The notes: generated from the letters alone by a model not told the origin. A stretch of 29,027 bases of DNA from Clostridia bacterium (GCA_009930155.1 RZYX01000019.1:1-29027), one strand, 5' to 3'. Shown: positions 1 to 7,651, numbered from the stretch's first letter. Made by a program: numbers and translations.

Positions 1-984
1 GAAGGAATAGTAATGCGTGGACCAAACGGTTCTGCCATGTCTGTTCGTTTGCCCAGCGGTGAAATAGAAACAACACCTAAAGAAACAAAACAGTTAAAGG
101 ATAAATACAAGATATTAGGGGTTCCGCTTTTGCGAGGTTTTATCGCTTTTATTGAGTCAATGATTTTTGGCTATGGTTGTCTTATGGAGTCAGCAGAAAA
201 ATCAGGCTTAAGTGATGATGAAGAGGAAATGTCAAAGTTTGATAAATGGATTAATGATAAGTTTGGCGAGAATATAATGACATTTATCGGAATTATCTCT
301 GTTATTTTGGGCTTTGCATTATCATTTGGTCTTTTTATTTATCTGCCTATCTATGCTGTTGATATGTTTGATAAATATGTAACTGGTAATGTTCTTTCAA
401 ATTTGCATCCTTTATTTGAAGGAATTATGAGAATAATTATTTTTATTGCTTATATAGCCGCTGTTTCACAGATGAAGGATATAAAAAGAGTATTTATGTA
501 TCATGGTGCAGAGCATAAAACTATTTTTTGTTATGAAAATGGTGAGGAATTAACAGTAGAGAATGTAAAGAAATATATACGTTTTCATCCAAGATGTGGA
601 ACAAGCTTTATTTTTGTAATTCTAATAATAGGCATATTATTATCTACAATAGTTGTTATGTTATTCCCTTCAATTGGCGATGTTCGTTGGCTTTGGACTT
701 TAGTAAAATTATTGCTTATGCCAATAATAATGGGAATAGGTTATGAATTTATAAAATATGCAGGAAAAACAGAAAATCTATTTACAAAGATAGTTTCAGC
801 CCCTGGACTTTGGATGCAGCGACTTACAACAAAAGAGCCCACAGATGATATAATAGAAGTTGGAATAGCAGCGCTTAAGGCAGTTATAAATAATGATGAA
901 TCACAATTGAATAATACAACAAAAACAGAGCAATTTGAAGATATTCAGCAAGAACAGGATCTAAAGGATGATATAGCAGAATGA
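1..984 (+). CDS. DUF1385 (YqhQ-like) membrane protein, 5' truncated by window edge
   Basis: This is a polytopic membrane protein of the DUF1385 family (B. subtilis YqhQ), whose function is not known. The reading frame is open from base 1: the first four codons read EGIV and run into MRGPNGSA, matching the family's N-terminal signature (IEGVMMRGP type). The ATG at 13 is therefore an internal methionine and the true start lies upstream of the window. Hydrophobic segments are visible around codons 90-125, 135-155 and 195-245. Between them are a charged stretch with YHGAEHKTIFCYE and then HPRCGTSF, the His/Cys-rich conserved core of the family. The C-terminus is an acidic, Gln-rich tail. The stop overlaps the prmC start (ATGA), so the two genes are probably translationally coupled, an arrangement often seen in Clostridia near prmC. 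The family assignment is firm; the molecular role is unknown. Confidence 0.88.
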   Translation, partial: EGIVMRGPNGSAMSVRLPSGEIETTPKETKQLKDKYKILGVPLLRGFIAFIESMIFGYGCLMESAEKSGLSDDEEEMSKFDKWINDKFGENIMTFIGIISVILGFALSFGLFIYLPIYAVDMFDKYVTGNVLSNLHPLFEGIMRIIIFIAYIAAVSQMKDIKRVFMYHGAEHKTIFCYENGEELTVENVKKYIRFHPRCGTSFIFVILIIGILLSTIVVMLFPSIGDVRWLWTLVKLLLMPIIMGIGYEFIKYAGKTENLFTKIVSAPGLWMQRLTTKEPTDDIIEVGIAALKAVINNDESQLNNTTKTEQFEDIQQEQDLKDDIAE

Positions 985-1826
985 ATTATTCAGAAGCGTA
1001 TAGATATGGATTGAAAAAGCTCAAAGATAGTGGCATAGATAATGCAGAATTTGATAATCGTATGATTTTTGAAAATTGCTTTGGGCTTGATAGAATACAG
1101 CTTGCAATAAAGAGCGAACAACAAGCACAAAAGGATAATGAAGACAAGTTTTTAAACGATTTAGATGCAAGGATAAGTGGTGAACCACTTCAATATATTC
1201 TTGGCCTTTGGGAGTTTATGGGTTTAGATTTCTATGTTGGTAAAGGGGTTCTTATTCCAAGGGAAGAGACAGAACTTTTAGTTCGTGAAGTGAACAGAGA
1301 ACTTAAAAAAAGTAGTGATGAAAAAATCATATTTGACCTTTGTTCAGGCAGTGGATGTGTAGGAATATCTATCGCAAAACTTTGTGAAAATTGCAAAGTA
1401 TATTTAATTGAAAAATCAAAGGATGCAATTAAATATCTTGAAAAAAATGTGGCTAAAAATAATTTATCAAATATAACGATTGTCGAAGGAGACATAACAA
1501 AAGGTTTTGAATATTTTAATTTACCACAGCCAAATATAATTATTTCAAACCCACCATATATAAAATCACAGGATATAAAACAACTTCAAAATGAGGTTAA
1601 AAGGGAGCCAATAATGGCTCTTGACGGTGGCAATGATGGCTTAGATTTTTATAGGATATTGGCACAAAAATGGATGCCTTTTATTTTAGAAAATGGAATG
1701 ATAGCTGTAGAAATAGGGGATGGTCAAGCAGATGAGGTTTGCATGATATTCTCACAGATATTTTCTAAAATTACAAAAAAACAAGATTTTAGTGAAATTA
1801 TGCGTGTTGTCATAGCAAGAAAATAG
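981..1826 (+). CDS. prmC: Release-factor glutamine methyltransferase PrmC
   Basis: PrmC transfers a methyl group from S-adenosylmethionine to the glutamine of the GGQ motif in class I release factors in the cytoplasm, which raises termination efficiency. The 281-residue length is typical. The N-terminal helical domain contains GEPLQYILG, which helps hold the release factor. The SAM-binding motif FDLCSGSGCVGISIA follows at about residues 118-132, and the catalytic NPPY motif sits at 190-193 (ISNPPYI). The start overlaps the DUF1385 stop by four bases, with an AAAGGA-like ribosome site upstream. In many Bacillota prfA is adjacent to prmC. Here no prfA follows and a peptidase gene comes next after about 185 bases. 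No clear intrinsic terminator is visible after the stop. Confidence 0.96.
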   Translation: MNYSEAYRYGLKKLKDSGIDNAEFDNRMIFENCFGLDRIQLAIKSEQQAQKDNEDKFLNDLDARISGEPLQYILGLWEFMGLDFYVGKGVLIPREETELLVREVNRELKKSSDEKIIFDLCSGSGCVGISIAKLCENCKVYLIEKSKDAIKYLEKNVAKNNLSNITIVEGDITKGFEYFNLPQPNIIISNPPYIKSQDIKQLQNEVKREPIMALDGGNDGLDFYRILAQKWMPFILENGMIAVEIGDGQADEVCMIFSQIFSKITKKQDFSEIMRVVIARK

Positions 1827-1855
1827 AAAAAACACATTTAATTTCTATTTATATA

Positions 1856-1884
1856 TTGACGATTAACATATTTTACTGTAATCT
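1856..1884 (+). promoter_or_regulatory. Candidate sigma-A promoter upstream of the M50 peptidase
   Basis: TTGACG (1856-1861), 17 bases, then TAATCT (1879-1884). The -35 matches the consensus at five of six positions and the spacing is ideal. It would give a leader of about 120 bases before the gene at 2012. A second candidate lies closer to the gene. Confidence 0.4.
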
Positions 1885-1948
1885 TTTAGTGATATAGATT
1901 TTATCGGACGAATTATTATTTTAATTTTGATTTAGTATATCCATATAT

Positions 1949-1976
1949 TTGACTGCACAAAATATTGTGGTTTAAT
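1949..1976 (+). promoter_or_regulatory. Second candidate promoter with an operator-like dyad in its spacer
   Basis: TTGACT (1949-1954), 16 bases, then TTTAAT (1971-1976), about 35 bases before the gene start. The spacer holds the dyad CACAA-AATA-TTGTG (1956-1969), where a bound repressor would block polymerase. The elements are seen directly; that they act together is inference. Confidence 0.4.
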
Positions 1977-2011
1977 GATACATTTACTAGTGCAGAGAAT
2001 GGTGTGAAACA

Positions 2012-2686
2012 ATGCTTTTAACTGCAATAAGATCAGGTAATATGCTAACTGTTTTAATCAGTTTAGCAGCTTCGGCATTTGTTATTTTTTGTACTTTACC
2101 AATTCATGAGTTTGCTCACGCTTTTGCAGCAAACAAGCTTGGTGATAATACAGCAAAGCTTCAAGGTAGACTAACAATTAACCCTATGGCACACATTGAC
2201 CCATTTGGTGCAATTATGCTTGCCTTGGTTGGTTTTGGTTGGGCTCGTCCAGTACCAATAAATGAACGAAATTTTAAAAATAGAAAAGCTGGTGTGGCAA
2301 TTACTTCACTTGCAGGTCCAGTTGCAAATATTATTATGGCAATTGTTATGTTGCTTATTGCTAATATTGTCGCTACATTTGGTGGTATTACAATAAGTGT
2401 GTTTGCACAATCAGTTTATTTTTTCTTTTATTTTGCTGCAAATATAAATGTTATGTTAGCTGTATTTAACCTTTTACCGATACCACCACTTGATGGTTAT
2501 CGAATTATGTCTGTTTTTTTACCACGAGATATATACTATAAGGTAATGCAATACGAGCACTATATTATGATTGGTGTTATGGTATTATTGTTTACAGGAG
2601 CGCTTACAATGCCGCTGACTTATCTTTCGGGCTGGGTATTTGAACTTCTTTTAAAACTCACAAATTTGCCTTTTAAGGTATTTTAA
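2012..2686 (+). CDS. Site-2 protease family (M50) membrane metallopeptidase
   Basis: A small integral-membrane zinc protease of family M50, YwhC-like, which would cleave substrates within or next to the membrane. The HEFAH zinc motif is at residues 32-36 in the first membrane segment. The third zinc ligand lies in NLLPIPPLDG at 153-162 (Asp161), the standard second motif. At 224 residues, with about five or six hydrophobic segments and no PDZ or CBS domain, it is a minimal form of the family. The start ATG at 2012 has only a weak upstream ribosome site (GGTGTG). It lies 14 bases before scpA, and M50-scpA-scpB is a common order in Bacillota, so it is probably the first gene of this operon. Its substrate is not known. 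SpoIVFB-like activity is conceivable, but nothing in the sequence requires it. Confidence 0.9.
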   Translation: MLLTAIRSGNMLTVLISLAASAFVIFCTLPIHEFAHAFAANKLGDNTAKLQGRLTINPMAHIDPFGAIMLALVGFGWARPVPINERNFKNRKAGVAITSLAGPVANIIMAIVMLLIANIVATFGGITISVFAQSVYFFFYFAANINVMLAVFNLLPIPPLDGYRIMSVFLPRDIYYKVMQYEHYIMIGVMVLLFTGALTMPLTYLSGWVFELLLKLTNLPFKVF

Positions 2687-2700
2687 AAGGGATTGTTGAA

Positions 2701-3426
2701 ATGAAAAAAATCTCTTATAAGATAGATGTGTTTGAAGGTCCTATGGACTTACTTTTGCATTTAATCAATAAGCATAAGCTTAATATAAACGATATTCCGA
2801 TTTTTGAGCTTGTCGAACAATATACAGGATATGTTCGTCAAATGCAGAAATGTGATATGAATATAGCAAGTGAATTTCTTGAAATGGCAGCAAGATTAGT
2901 ATATATAAAAACTATTTCACTTCTTCCTGTTCATGATGAAGCGGATGTTTTAAAGTCAGAACTTGCTGGAGAACTGCTTGAGTATAGGGACTGTCAAATT
3001 ATGGCGGGTGAGCTTGAGAAGATTGCTTTGGGTTTTGATTTGATTTCAAAAACACCCGAGGAGCAAGAAAGGGATATGACTTATAATTGTCTTCATGAGC
3101 CACAAGAGATTTTGGCTGCTTATCTATCTGCAGTGGGAAAGGGCCAGCGTAAATTACCTCCTCCTATTGAAGCTTTTACAGGTATAGTTTCTAAAAAATT
3201 AGTATCTGTATCCTCAAAAATAATGTTTGTGCTTCGCAGATTACTGAAAAATAAAAGCCAGAGCATTGATTCTCTTTTTGAAGCTGCAGAAAGTCGCTCA
3301 GATATGGTGGCAACTTTTCTTGCAGTGCTTGAGCTTTTAAAGGCAAAAAGAGTTACAGTAAGTGGAGAGGGCACAGGAATGATTGTCGAATTATCCAAAG
3401 GAGCTGAAGTCCTTGAACGCAAGTAA
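2701..3426 (+). CDS. scpA: Segregation and condensation protein A (kleisin)
   Basis: ScpA is the kleisin subunit of the bacterial SMC-ScpAB condensin. It bridges the two SMC heads and binds a ScpB dimer, and so helps separate newly replicated chromosome origins. The N-terminus has the family signature FEGPMDLLLHLI followed by the helical SMC neck-binding domain (residues about 8-90). A variable middle binds ScpB, and a C-terminal winged-helix segment (about 160-240) contains the conserved LELLKAKRVTV stretch. The length of 241 is normal. A ribosome site (AAAAGGGA) precedes the ATG by about nine bases. Its 3' end overlaps scpB, as expected for two subunits made in a fixed ratio. Confidence 0.96.
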   Translation: MKKISYKIDVFEGPMDLLLHLINKHKLNINDIPIFELVEQYTGYVRQMQKCDMNIASEFLEMAARLVYIKTISLLPVHDEADVLKSELAGELLEYRDCQIMAGELEKIALGFDLISKTPEEQERDMTYNCLHEPQEILAAYLSAVGKGQRKLPPPIEAFTGIVSKKLVSVSSKIMFVLRRLLKNKSQSIDSLFEAAESRSDMVATFLAVLELLKAKRVTVSGEGTGMIVELSKGAEVLERK

Positions 3427-3979
3427 ATTGCAGGCAACTATAGAGGCGATACTCTTTGCTGCAGGTGATCCTATACATATAAAAAAACTTGCAGAAATAA
3501 TGCAATTGGATATTGATGAGACACAGCAGATTTTGCTTAATCTTGGAGCTCAACTTGATGAAAAACACAGTGGAATTTGTCTTGTAAAAATGCAAGATAA
3601 ATATCAGCTTTGCACACGCAAAGAATTTGCACAGCAGGTTCGAGCAGTGTTAGATATAAGGCGAAATACGCCATTGTCACAAGCTGCATTTGAAGTTTTG
3701 GCTGTTGTAGTTTATAATCAACCAGTAACCAAATCTTTTGTAGAGCAAGTCAGAGGAGTTGACTGTTCAGGAGTAATGGCAACACTTTGCCAAAAAGGTT
3801 TAATAGAAGAAAAGGGCAGAATGGATTTGCCAGGCAGGCCACTACTTTATGGAACTACACCAGAATTTTTGAGGTGTTTTTGCATATCTTCTCTTGATGA
3901 ACTTCCTCCATTACCACAGCCTGAAATGGCAGAAATGAAGGAGCCCGAATTAACTGAAGAAAACGATGAAAGTGTTTAG
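3413..3979 (+). CDS. scpB: Segregation and condensation protein B
   Basis: ScpB dimerises and binds the central part of the kleisin ScpA in the SMC condensin complex. The protein consists of two winged-helix domains, here about residues 1-80 and 85-165. It includes the N-terminal IEAILFAAGDP and the second-domain FEVLAVVVYNQPVTK. I place the start at TTG 3413, nine bases after AAAGGAG (3397-3403); this gives 188 residues beginning MNASKLQATIEAILF, as in homologues. An upstream in-frame TTG at 3383 would add ten residues but has no ribosome site. The chosen start lies inside scpA (14-base overlap), indicating translational coupling. The C-terminus has an acidic, Pro/Glu-rich tail. Confidence 0.94.
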   Translation: MNASKLQATIEAILFAAGDPIHIKKLAEIMQLDIDETQQILLNLGAQLDEKHSGICLVKMQDKYQLCTRKEFAQQVRAVLDIRRNTPLSQAAFEVLAVVVYNQPVTKSFVEQVRGVDCSGVMATLCQKGLIEEKGRMDLPGRPLLYGTTPEFLRCFCISSLDELPPLPQPEMAEMKEPELTEENDESV

Positions 3980-4038
3980 CAGTGCTCTTAACAAGGTTTT
4001 TATATATTATTCATTAAAACAGAGGGAGGTGTTGATTA

Positions 4039-4848
4039 TTGATTGTACTTAAAATAATTGGCTGGATTATACTTATATTTTTAGCCCTTCAACTTTTGTT
4101 GCTTATCATTACTTCATTATTATTGACAGTTAAGGTAACTCTTGGACTGGACTTTGGAGAAAATGGAACAAAAGTTAAGCTAAAGTGGGGATTTTTTAAA
4201 ATTAACCTTTATCCCGAACAATTTACTCCAGAAAGAATTGAGTGGTATAAATCAAAATTAAAACCTTTTATTGTAAGAATAAAAGCTAGAAAACAAAATA
4301 AAAACACTGAAAAAAAAGTAGAACAACCAAAAGAAAAAATGGACATTGATGAAATTTGGGCAAAAATAAAAGCCTTTGATTTTGAAGGTGCATATGCAAA
4401 GGCAAAGGATATGTTTGAAAAGCTCGGAGGTTTTGGAGGCACAATAGAGATATTACAATACATTGCCTCAAAAACAAAGGTTATGTTCACTAAGGTTTTA
4501 AAGCACATCGTAATCAAGGAACTTTTTGTTGACTTAACTGTAGCAGGTAATGATGCGGCAGATACCGCAATGAATTATGGAAAAACTTGTGCTGCTGTAT
4601 TCCCGGCACTCGGAACAATCTGTACAAACATGAAGGTTAGGGAGTATAATGTTGATATTAATCCAGATTTTATAGCCAAAAAAAATAACGGTGATCTTCA
4701 TACAGTAATAGCTTTTAGACCAATATTTATACTAATGGCATTAACTGGTTTTGGTACAAAAATAATAAACAAGATTATTTTTAAACTGCTTTTTTCACAT
4801 GGTAAGAGCAATGAAAATATAAAAGAAGAACAAAAATTAAAAATATAA
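4039..4848 (+). CDS. DUF2953 domain protein (YtfI-like)
   Basis: A 269-residue protein with an N-terminal membrane helix (about residues 1-28, very Leu/Ile-rich) followed by a soluble, Lys-rich region and a second weakly hydrophobic patch near the C-terminus. It resembles the DUF2953 family, and its position directly before ytfJ matches the B. subtilis ytfI-ytfJ pair, where YtfI is the DUF2953 member. The function is unknown; the pairing suggests a sporulation-related role, which is inference. Translation starts at TTG 4039, eight bases after a strong GGGAGGT ribosome site (4024-4030). The middle (about residues 85-110) is a highly charged Lys/Glu linker. Confidence 0.75.
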   Translation: MIVLKIIGWIILIFLALQLLLLIITSLLLTVKVTLGLDFGENGTKVKLKWGFFKINLYPEQFTPERIEWYKSKLKPFIVRIKARKQNKNTEKKVEQPKEKMDIDEIWAKIKAFDFEGAYAKAKDMFEKLGGFGGTIEILQYIASKTKVMFTKVLKHIVIKELFVDLTVAGNDAADTAMNYGKTCAAVFPALGTICTNMKVREYNVDINPDFIAKKNNGDLHTVIAFRPIFILMALTGFGTKIINKIIFKLLFSHGKSNENIKEEQKLKI

Positions 4849-4864
4849 TTAGGTGGTGCTTAAA

Positions 4865-5251
4865 ATGAAAGAACAAACATCAGCAGCAGGACTCCTTGGA
4901 ACAACAATTGAAAAAGTTAGAGATTTGGTAGATGTCAGCACAATAATTGGTGAGCCAGTATATACAGAAGCAGGACTTACAATAATTCCTGTATCAAAGG
5001 TTACATATGGCTTTGCAAGTGGCGGCACAGACCTTCCAACAAAGGGCAATAAAGAACTTTTTGGCGGCGGCGGCGGTGCAGGAGTTACAATAACCCCTGT
5101 AGCATTTTTACTCATAAGTAATGGTGAAGTTACAATTAAGCATATAACCGCTTATGATAATGCAGCTGAGAGAATGGTTAGCCTTGTTCCAGATATGTTT
5201 GATAAAGTTACAGGTCTTATTAATAAAACTAAGAATGACCTTAATAAATAA
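4865..5251 (+). CDS. ytfJ: Sporulation protein YtfJ / GerW family
   Basis: A member of the YtfJ (GerW) family, found in nearly all endospore formers. In B. subtilis it is made in the forespore and is needed for normal germination with some germinants. Diagnostic stretches are a central VIIGEPVYTEAGLTIIPVSKV-type segment (here TIIGEPVYTE, then GLTIIPVSKVTYGF), a Gly-rich GGGGGAGVTITPVAFLLI region and a short C-terminal helix. I choose ATG 4865 (128 residues), eight bases after AGGTGG (4851-4856). The upstream GTG codons at 4853 and 4856 lie within the ribosome site itself. It follows the DUF2953 gene by 16 bases, as in other spore formers. Confidence 0.93.
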   Translation: MKEQTSAAGLLGTTIEKVRDLVDVSTIIGEPVYTEAGLTIIPVSKVTYGFASGGTDLPTKGNKELFGGGGGAGVTITPVAFLLISNGEVTIKHITAYDNAAERMVSLVPDMFDKVTGLINKTKNDLNK

Positions 5252-5267
5252 TTTTAATAATTTTTTA

Positions 5268-5312
5268 GCAACCGCCTGCATATTTATTTAAAAATGGCAG
5301 GTGGTTGTTTTG
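5268..5312 (+). promoter_or_regulatory. Hairpin covering the dacF ribosome binding site (attenuator or terminator)
   Basis: An 11-bp stem pairs 5269-5279 (CAACCGCCTGC) with 5297-5307 (GCAGGTGGTTG), with one G-U pair and a 17-base AT-rich loop. It is followed by TTTTGTTG. The 3' arm contains AGGTGG (5299-5304), the ribosome site of the next gene, whose TTG start is at 5313. The structure resembles a terminator, yet no room remains for a promoter after it, so dacF needs read-through or hairpin opening. Confidence 0.6.
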
Positions 5313-6461
5313 TTGATTAAAATAATTTTATCTTTATTTCTAGCTGTGTGCAGCATCTTTTTATCTATAGATGCTAGTGCACTAGATGTTTCTGCAAAAT
5401 CTGCAGCACTTATTGAAACGAGCAGCAAAGAAATTTTGTATGGTAAAAATGAAAATGATAAGTTGCCAATGGCAAGTACCACAAAAATAATGACATCATT
5501 ATTAACGCTTGAATCAGGCATAAAAAATGATGCAATTATAGTAAACGAAGATATGTTAAAGGTTGAAGGTACATCAATGGGGCTTTTGCCAGGTGACTCT
5601 GTTGCGTTAAAAGACCTAGTTTATGGTATGCTTTTGGCATCAGGTAATGATGCTGCAAATGTTGCGGCAATTACAGTTGGTGGTGGAGATTTAGAAAAAT
5701 TTGCACTGCTTATGAATGAAAGAGCACAGCAAATTGGAATGAAAAATACAAACTTTGTAACACCATCAGGTCTTGATGAGGAAGGTCATTATTCAACAGC
5801 GTATGATATGGCAATTTTGGGAGCAACAGCAATATCAAATCCAGAGTTTAGATCAATTTGTTCTTCTAAAAGTGTTCGTATAAGCTATGGTAATCCACCT
5901 TATCTAAGAACATTAACAAATCATAATCGGTTGTTAAATACCTATGATTCTGCAATAGGTATAAAAACAGGATTCACTAAGAAGAGTGGTAGATGTCTTG
6001 TTTCTGCAGCTGAAAAAGATGGTGTAACGCTTGTTGCAGTTACTTTAAACGCACCAAATGATTGGGCTGACCATATAAAAATGTTTGATTATGGATTTTC
6101 TCAGTATAAAAGTGTTGATCTTGATTCAGACCTTTCTAATGTTTTTCTTAATGTAGTTGGTGCAAAAGATTGTAAAGTTGCTTTACAATGTGCATCGCAA
6201 CCACAAGTAACTCTTAAAATAGCTCAGAGTGAACAGGTAGTTCGTATAATTGAATTATCTCACTTTGAATATGCTCCGATAAATCAGGGAAAAATAGTTG
6301 GTAAGGCTAGTTATTATATTGAAGATGAGTTGGTGTGTGAAACACCAATAATTACGGCACAGGCTGTTGATTCAAATATAAAAATATTAGAAAATAAACA
6401 ACCAATAAAAAAAGAGAAGAAATCTTTTATAAAGAATTTTTTTGAAAAGTTTAAGAAATGA
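5313..6461 (+). CDS. D-alanyl-D-alanine carboxypeptidase, S11 family (DacF/DacB type)
   Basis: A penicillin-binding, secreted serine peptidase that removes the terminal D-Ala from peptidoglycan stem peptides outside the cytoplasmic membrane. A signal peptide (residues 1-23, hydrophobic core then ASA) precedes the mature domain. The three catalytic motifs are present: STTK (Ser55, Lys58), SGN (from Ser110) and KTG (from Lys218). Residues about 280-355 form the PBP5-type C-terminal beta domain, and a very Lys-rich tail could lie along the membrane. At 382 residues it is typical. The TTG at 5313 is favoured because AGGTGG lies eight bases upstream; GTG 5301 lies within that site. In B. subtilis dacB sits between scpB and spmA-spmB-rluB, so this may be the sporulation carboxypeptidase, although DacF and DacA types cannot be excluded. 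Confidence 0.9.
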   Translation: MIKIILSLFLAVCSIFLSIDASALDVSAKSAALIETSSKEILYGKNENDKLPMASTTKIMTSLLTLESGIKNDAIIVNEDMLKVEGTSMGLLPGDSVALKDLVYGMLLASGNDAANVAAITVGGGDLEKFALLMNERAQQIGMKNTNFVTPSGLDEEGHYSTAYDMAILGATAISNPEFRSICSSKSVRISYGNPPYLRTLTNHNRLLNTYDSAIGIKTGFTKKSGRCLVSAAEKDGVTLVAVTLNAPNDWADHIKMFDYGFSQYKSVDLDSDLSNVFLNVVGAKDCKVALQCASQPQVTLKIAQSEQVVRIIELSHFEYAPINQGKIVGKASYYIEDELVCETPIITAQAVDSNIKILENKQPIKKEKKSFIKNFFEKFKK

Positions 6462-6470
6462 GGAATTAAA

Positions 6471-7217
6471 ATGACTGATGGGACAATCAGGCTGCAAAAA
6501 TATCTTGCAGAATGTGGTATAGCATCAAGACGCAAGTCAGAAGAACTTATTGAACAGGGCAAGGTAAAAGTAAACGGAGTAAAGGCAAAGATAGGCGACA
6601 AAATAAATCCCAAAAAAGACATGGTTTTTGTTGATGGAAGAAAAATTACTAAAGATAAAACAAAGCATTATATCATGCTTTATAAGCCAAGGGGATTTAT
6701 AACCACAATGAGCGATGAAATGGGAAGAAAATGTGTTGCAGAGCTTATTGCCGATGTAGACACAAGAATTTATCCCATAGGCCGTCTTGATAGAGAGTCT
6801 GAGGGACTTTTGCTGTTTACTAATGATGGTGAATTTGCAAACGCAATGACACATCCTACAAAGCATGTTCCAAAGACATACAGAGTAACAATAAGACCCG
6901 ATATAACAGATGATCAAATTACAAAGATGATGACAGGTATGATGATTGATGGTAAAAAGACAATGCCTGCTGATGTAAAAGTGCTTACAAAAGAGCCAAA
7001 CAGAGTTGTAATTGAAATTATTATCTGTGAGGGTAGAAATAGGCAGATAAGAAAAATGTGTGAAGAGCTTGGTTTAGATGTTGCAAGGCTTAAGCGTACA
7101 GCAATAGGCACAGTTAAGCTTGGTATGCTTCCGCAAGGTAAGCATAGAGAACTAACAGATGAGGAAATTAAAAGGCTTATGAACGCTTCAGCAATGAATA
7201 AAAAGAATGGAGCGTGA
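6471..7217 (+). CDS. rluB: 23S rRNA pseudouridine synthase RluB
   Basis: A pseudouridine synthase of the RsuA/RluB group, which in B. subtilis and E. coli converts one uridine near the peptidyl transferase centre of 23S rRNA. The N-terminal S4 RNA-binding domain covers about residues 4-62 (LQKYLAECGIASRRKSEELI). The catalytic domain holds the motif GRLDRESEGLLLFTNDG with Asp107 as the nucleophile, and the C-terminal RQIRKMCEELG signature follows. The length of 248 is typical. The ATG follows dacF by nine bases with GAGGAA as ribosome site. The location after a dac gene supports RluB over RsuA or RluE/F, although the exact target base is inferred. Confidence 0.92.
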   Translation: MTDGTIRLQKYLAECGIASRRKSEELIEQGKVKVNGVKAKIGDKINPKKDMVFVDGRKITKDKTKHYIMLYKPRGFITTMSDEMGRKCVAELIADVDTRIYPIGRLDRESEGLLLFTNDGEFANAMTHPTKHVPKTYRVTIRPDITDDQITKMMTGMMIDGKKTMPADVKVLTKEPNRVVIEIIICEGRNRQIRKMCEELGLDVARLKRTAIGTVKLGMLPQGKHRELTDEEIKRLMNASAMNKKNGA

Positions 7218-7222
7218 GGATT

Positions 7223-7615
7223 GTGTTTAGCTTTAAAACTATTTCAAAGATTGAATCAGATAAATTATTTGAGCAAAATGCAATAAATGTAACCGATACA
7301 TCTATGGCTGTTGTTGCAGTTAACAGTGAAGATAATGAGAATTATGGGTTTTGTTTGTTCGATTACAAAGATTTAACTGCAACTATTTTAGCTCTTGAAT
7401 ACAGTAAAAAATTTCACTTTATGTCTGAAGGTATTGTTAAAGCTGCACTTAATTATGCTGCAAATAGAGGAGCATATATAGCTGAAAGTAGCAATATGTC
7501 AATCAATAAAGAACTTATTGATTTGGGCTTTATCCAAAATGGGAAATTATTAACAGCAGAGATACCAAAAATAATGGTTGGCAAGTGCTGTTCATGTAAT
7601 CAACAACAAAATTAA
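7223..7615 (+). CDS. Hypothetical protein with a Cys-rich C-terminus, possibly a reduced GNAT fold
   Basis: I do not recognise this protein with confidence. It has about 130 residues and no signal peptide or membrane helix. Its alternating strands and helices (AVVAVN, YGFCLFDY, then a helix EGIVKAALNYAANRGAYIAE and LIDLGFIQNG) resemble the second half of a GNAT acetyltransferase fold. No clear acetyl-CoA-binding R/Q-x-x-G-x-G/A loop is visible, so it may be a degenerate member or something else. The C-terminus ends in KCCSCNQQQN, three cysteines that could bind metal. I prefer GTG 7223, ten bases after GGAG (7209-7212); GTG 7214 overlaps the rluB stop and is only one base from that site. It is the last gene before the yicC promoter. 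Confidence 0.7.
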   Translation: MFSFKTISKIESDKLFEQNAINVTDTSMAVVAVNSEDNENYGFCLFDYKDLTATILALEYSKKFHFMSEGIVKAALNYAANRGAYIAESSNMSINKELIDLGFIQNGKLLTAEIPKIMVGKCCSCNQQQN

Positions 7616-7621
7616 AACAAT

Positions 7622-7651
7622 TTGACAAAACTCTATAAAAGTTGTTAAAAT
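7622..7651 (+). promoter_or_regulatory. Sigma-A promoter of the yicC-to-rsgA operon
   Basis: TTGACA (7622-7627), a perfect -35, is followed after 18 bases by TAAAAT (7646-7651), five of six matches. The start site would fall near 7658, about 60 bases before yicC. The leader holds a 7-bp inverted repeat, TACAAGT (7663-7669) and ACTTGTA (7690-7696), just before the AAGGAG ribosome site. Confidence 0.7.

Noticed and set aside
13..15. ATG at 13 as the start of the first gene, with GAAGGA as ribosome site
   Set aside because: The upstream codons continue the conserved DUF1385 N-terminus in frame, so this is an internal methionine and the gene is truncated by the window.
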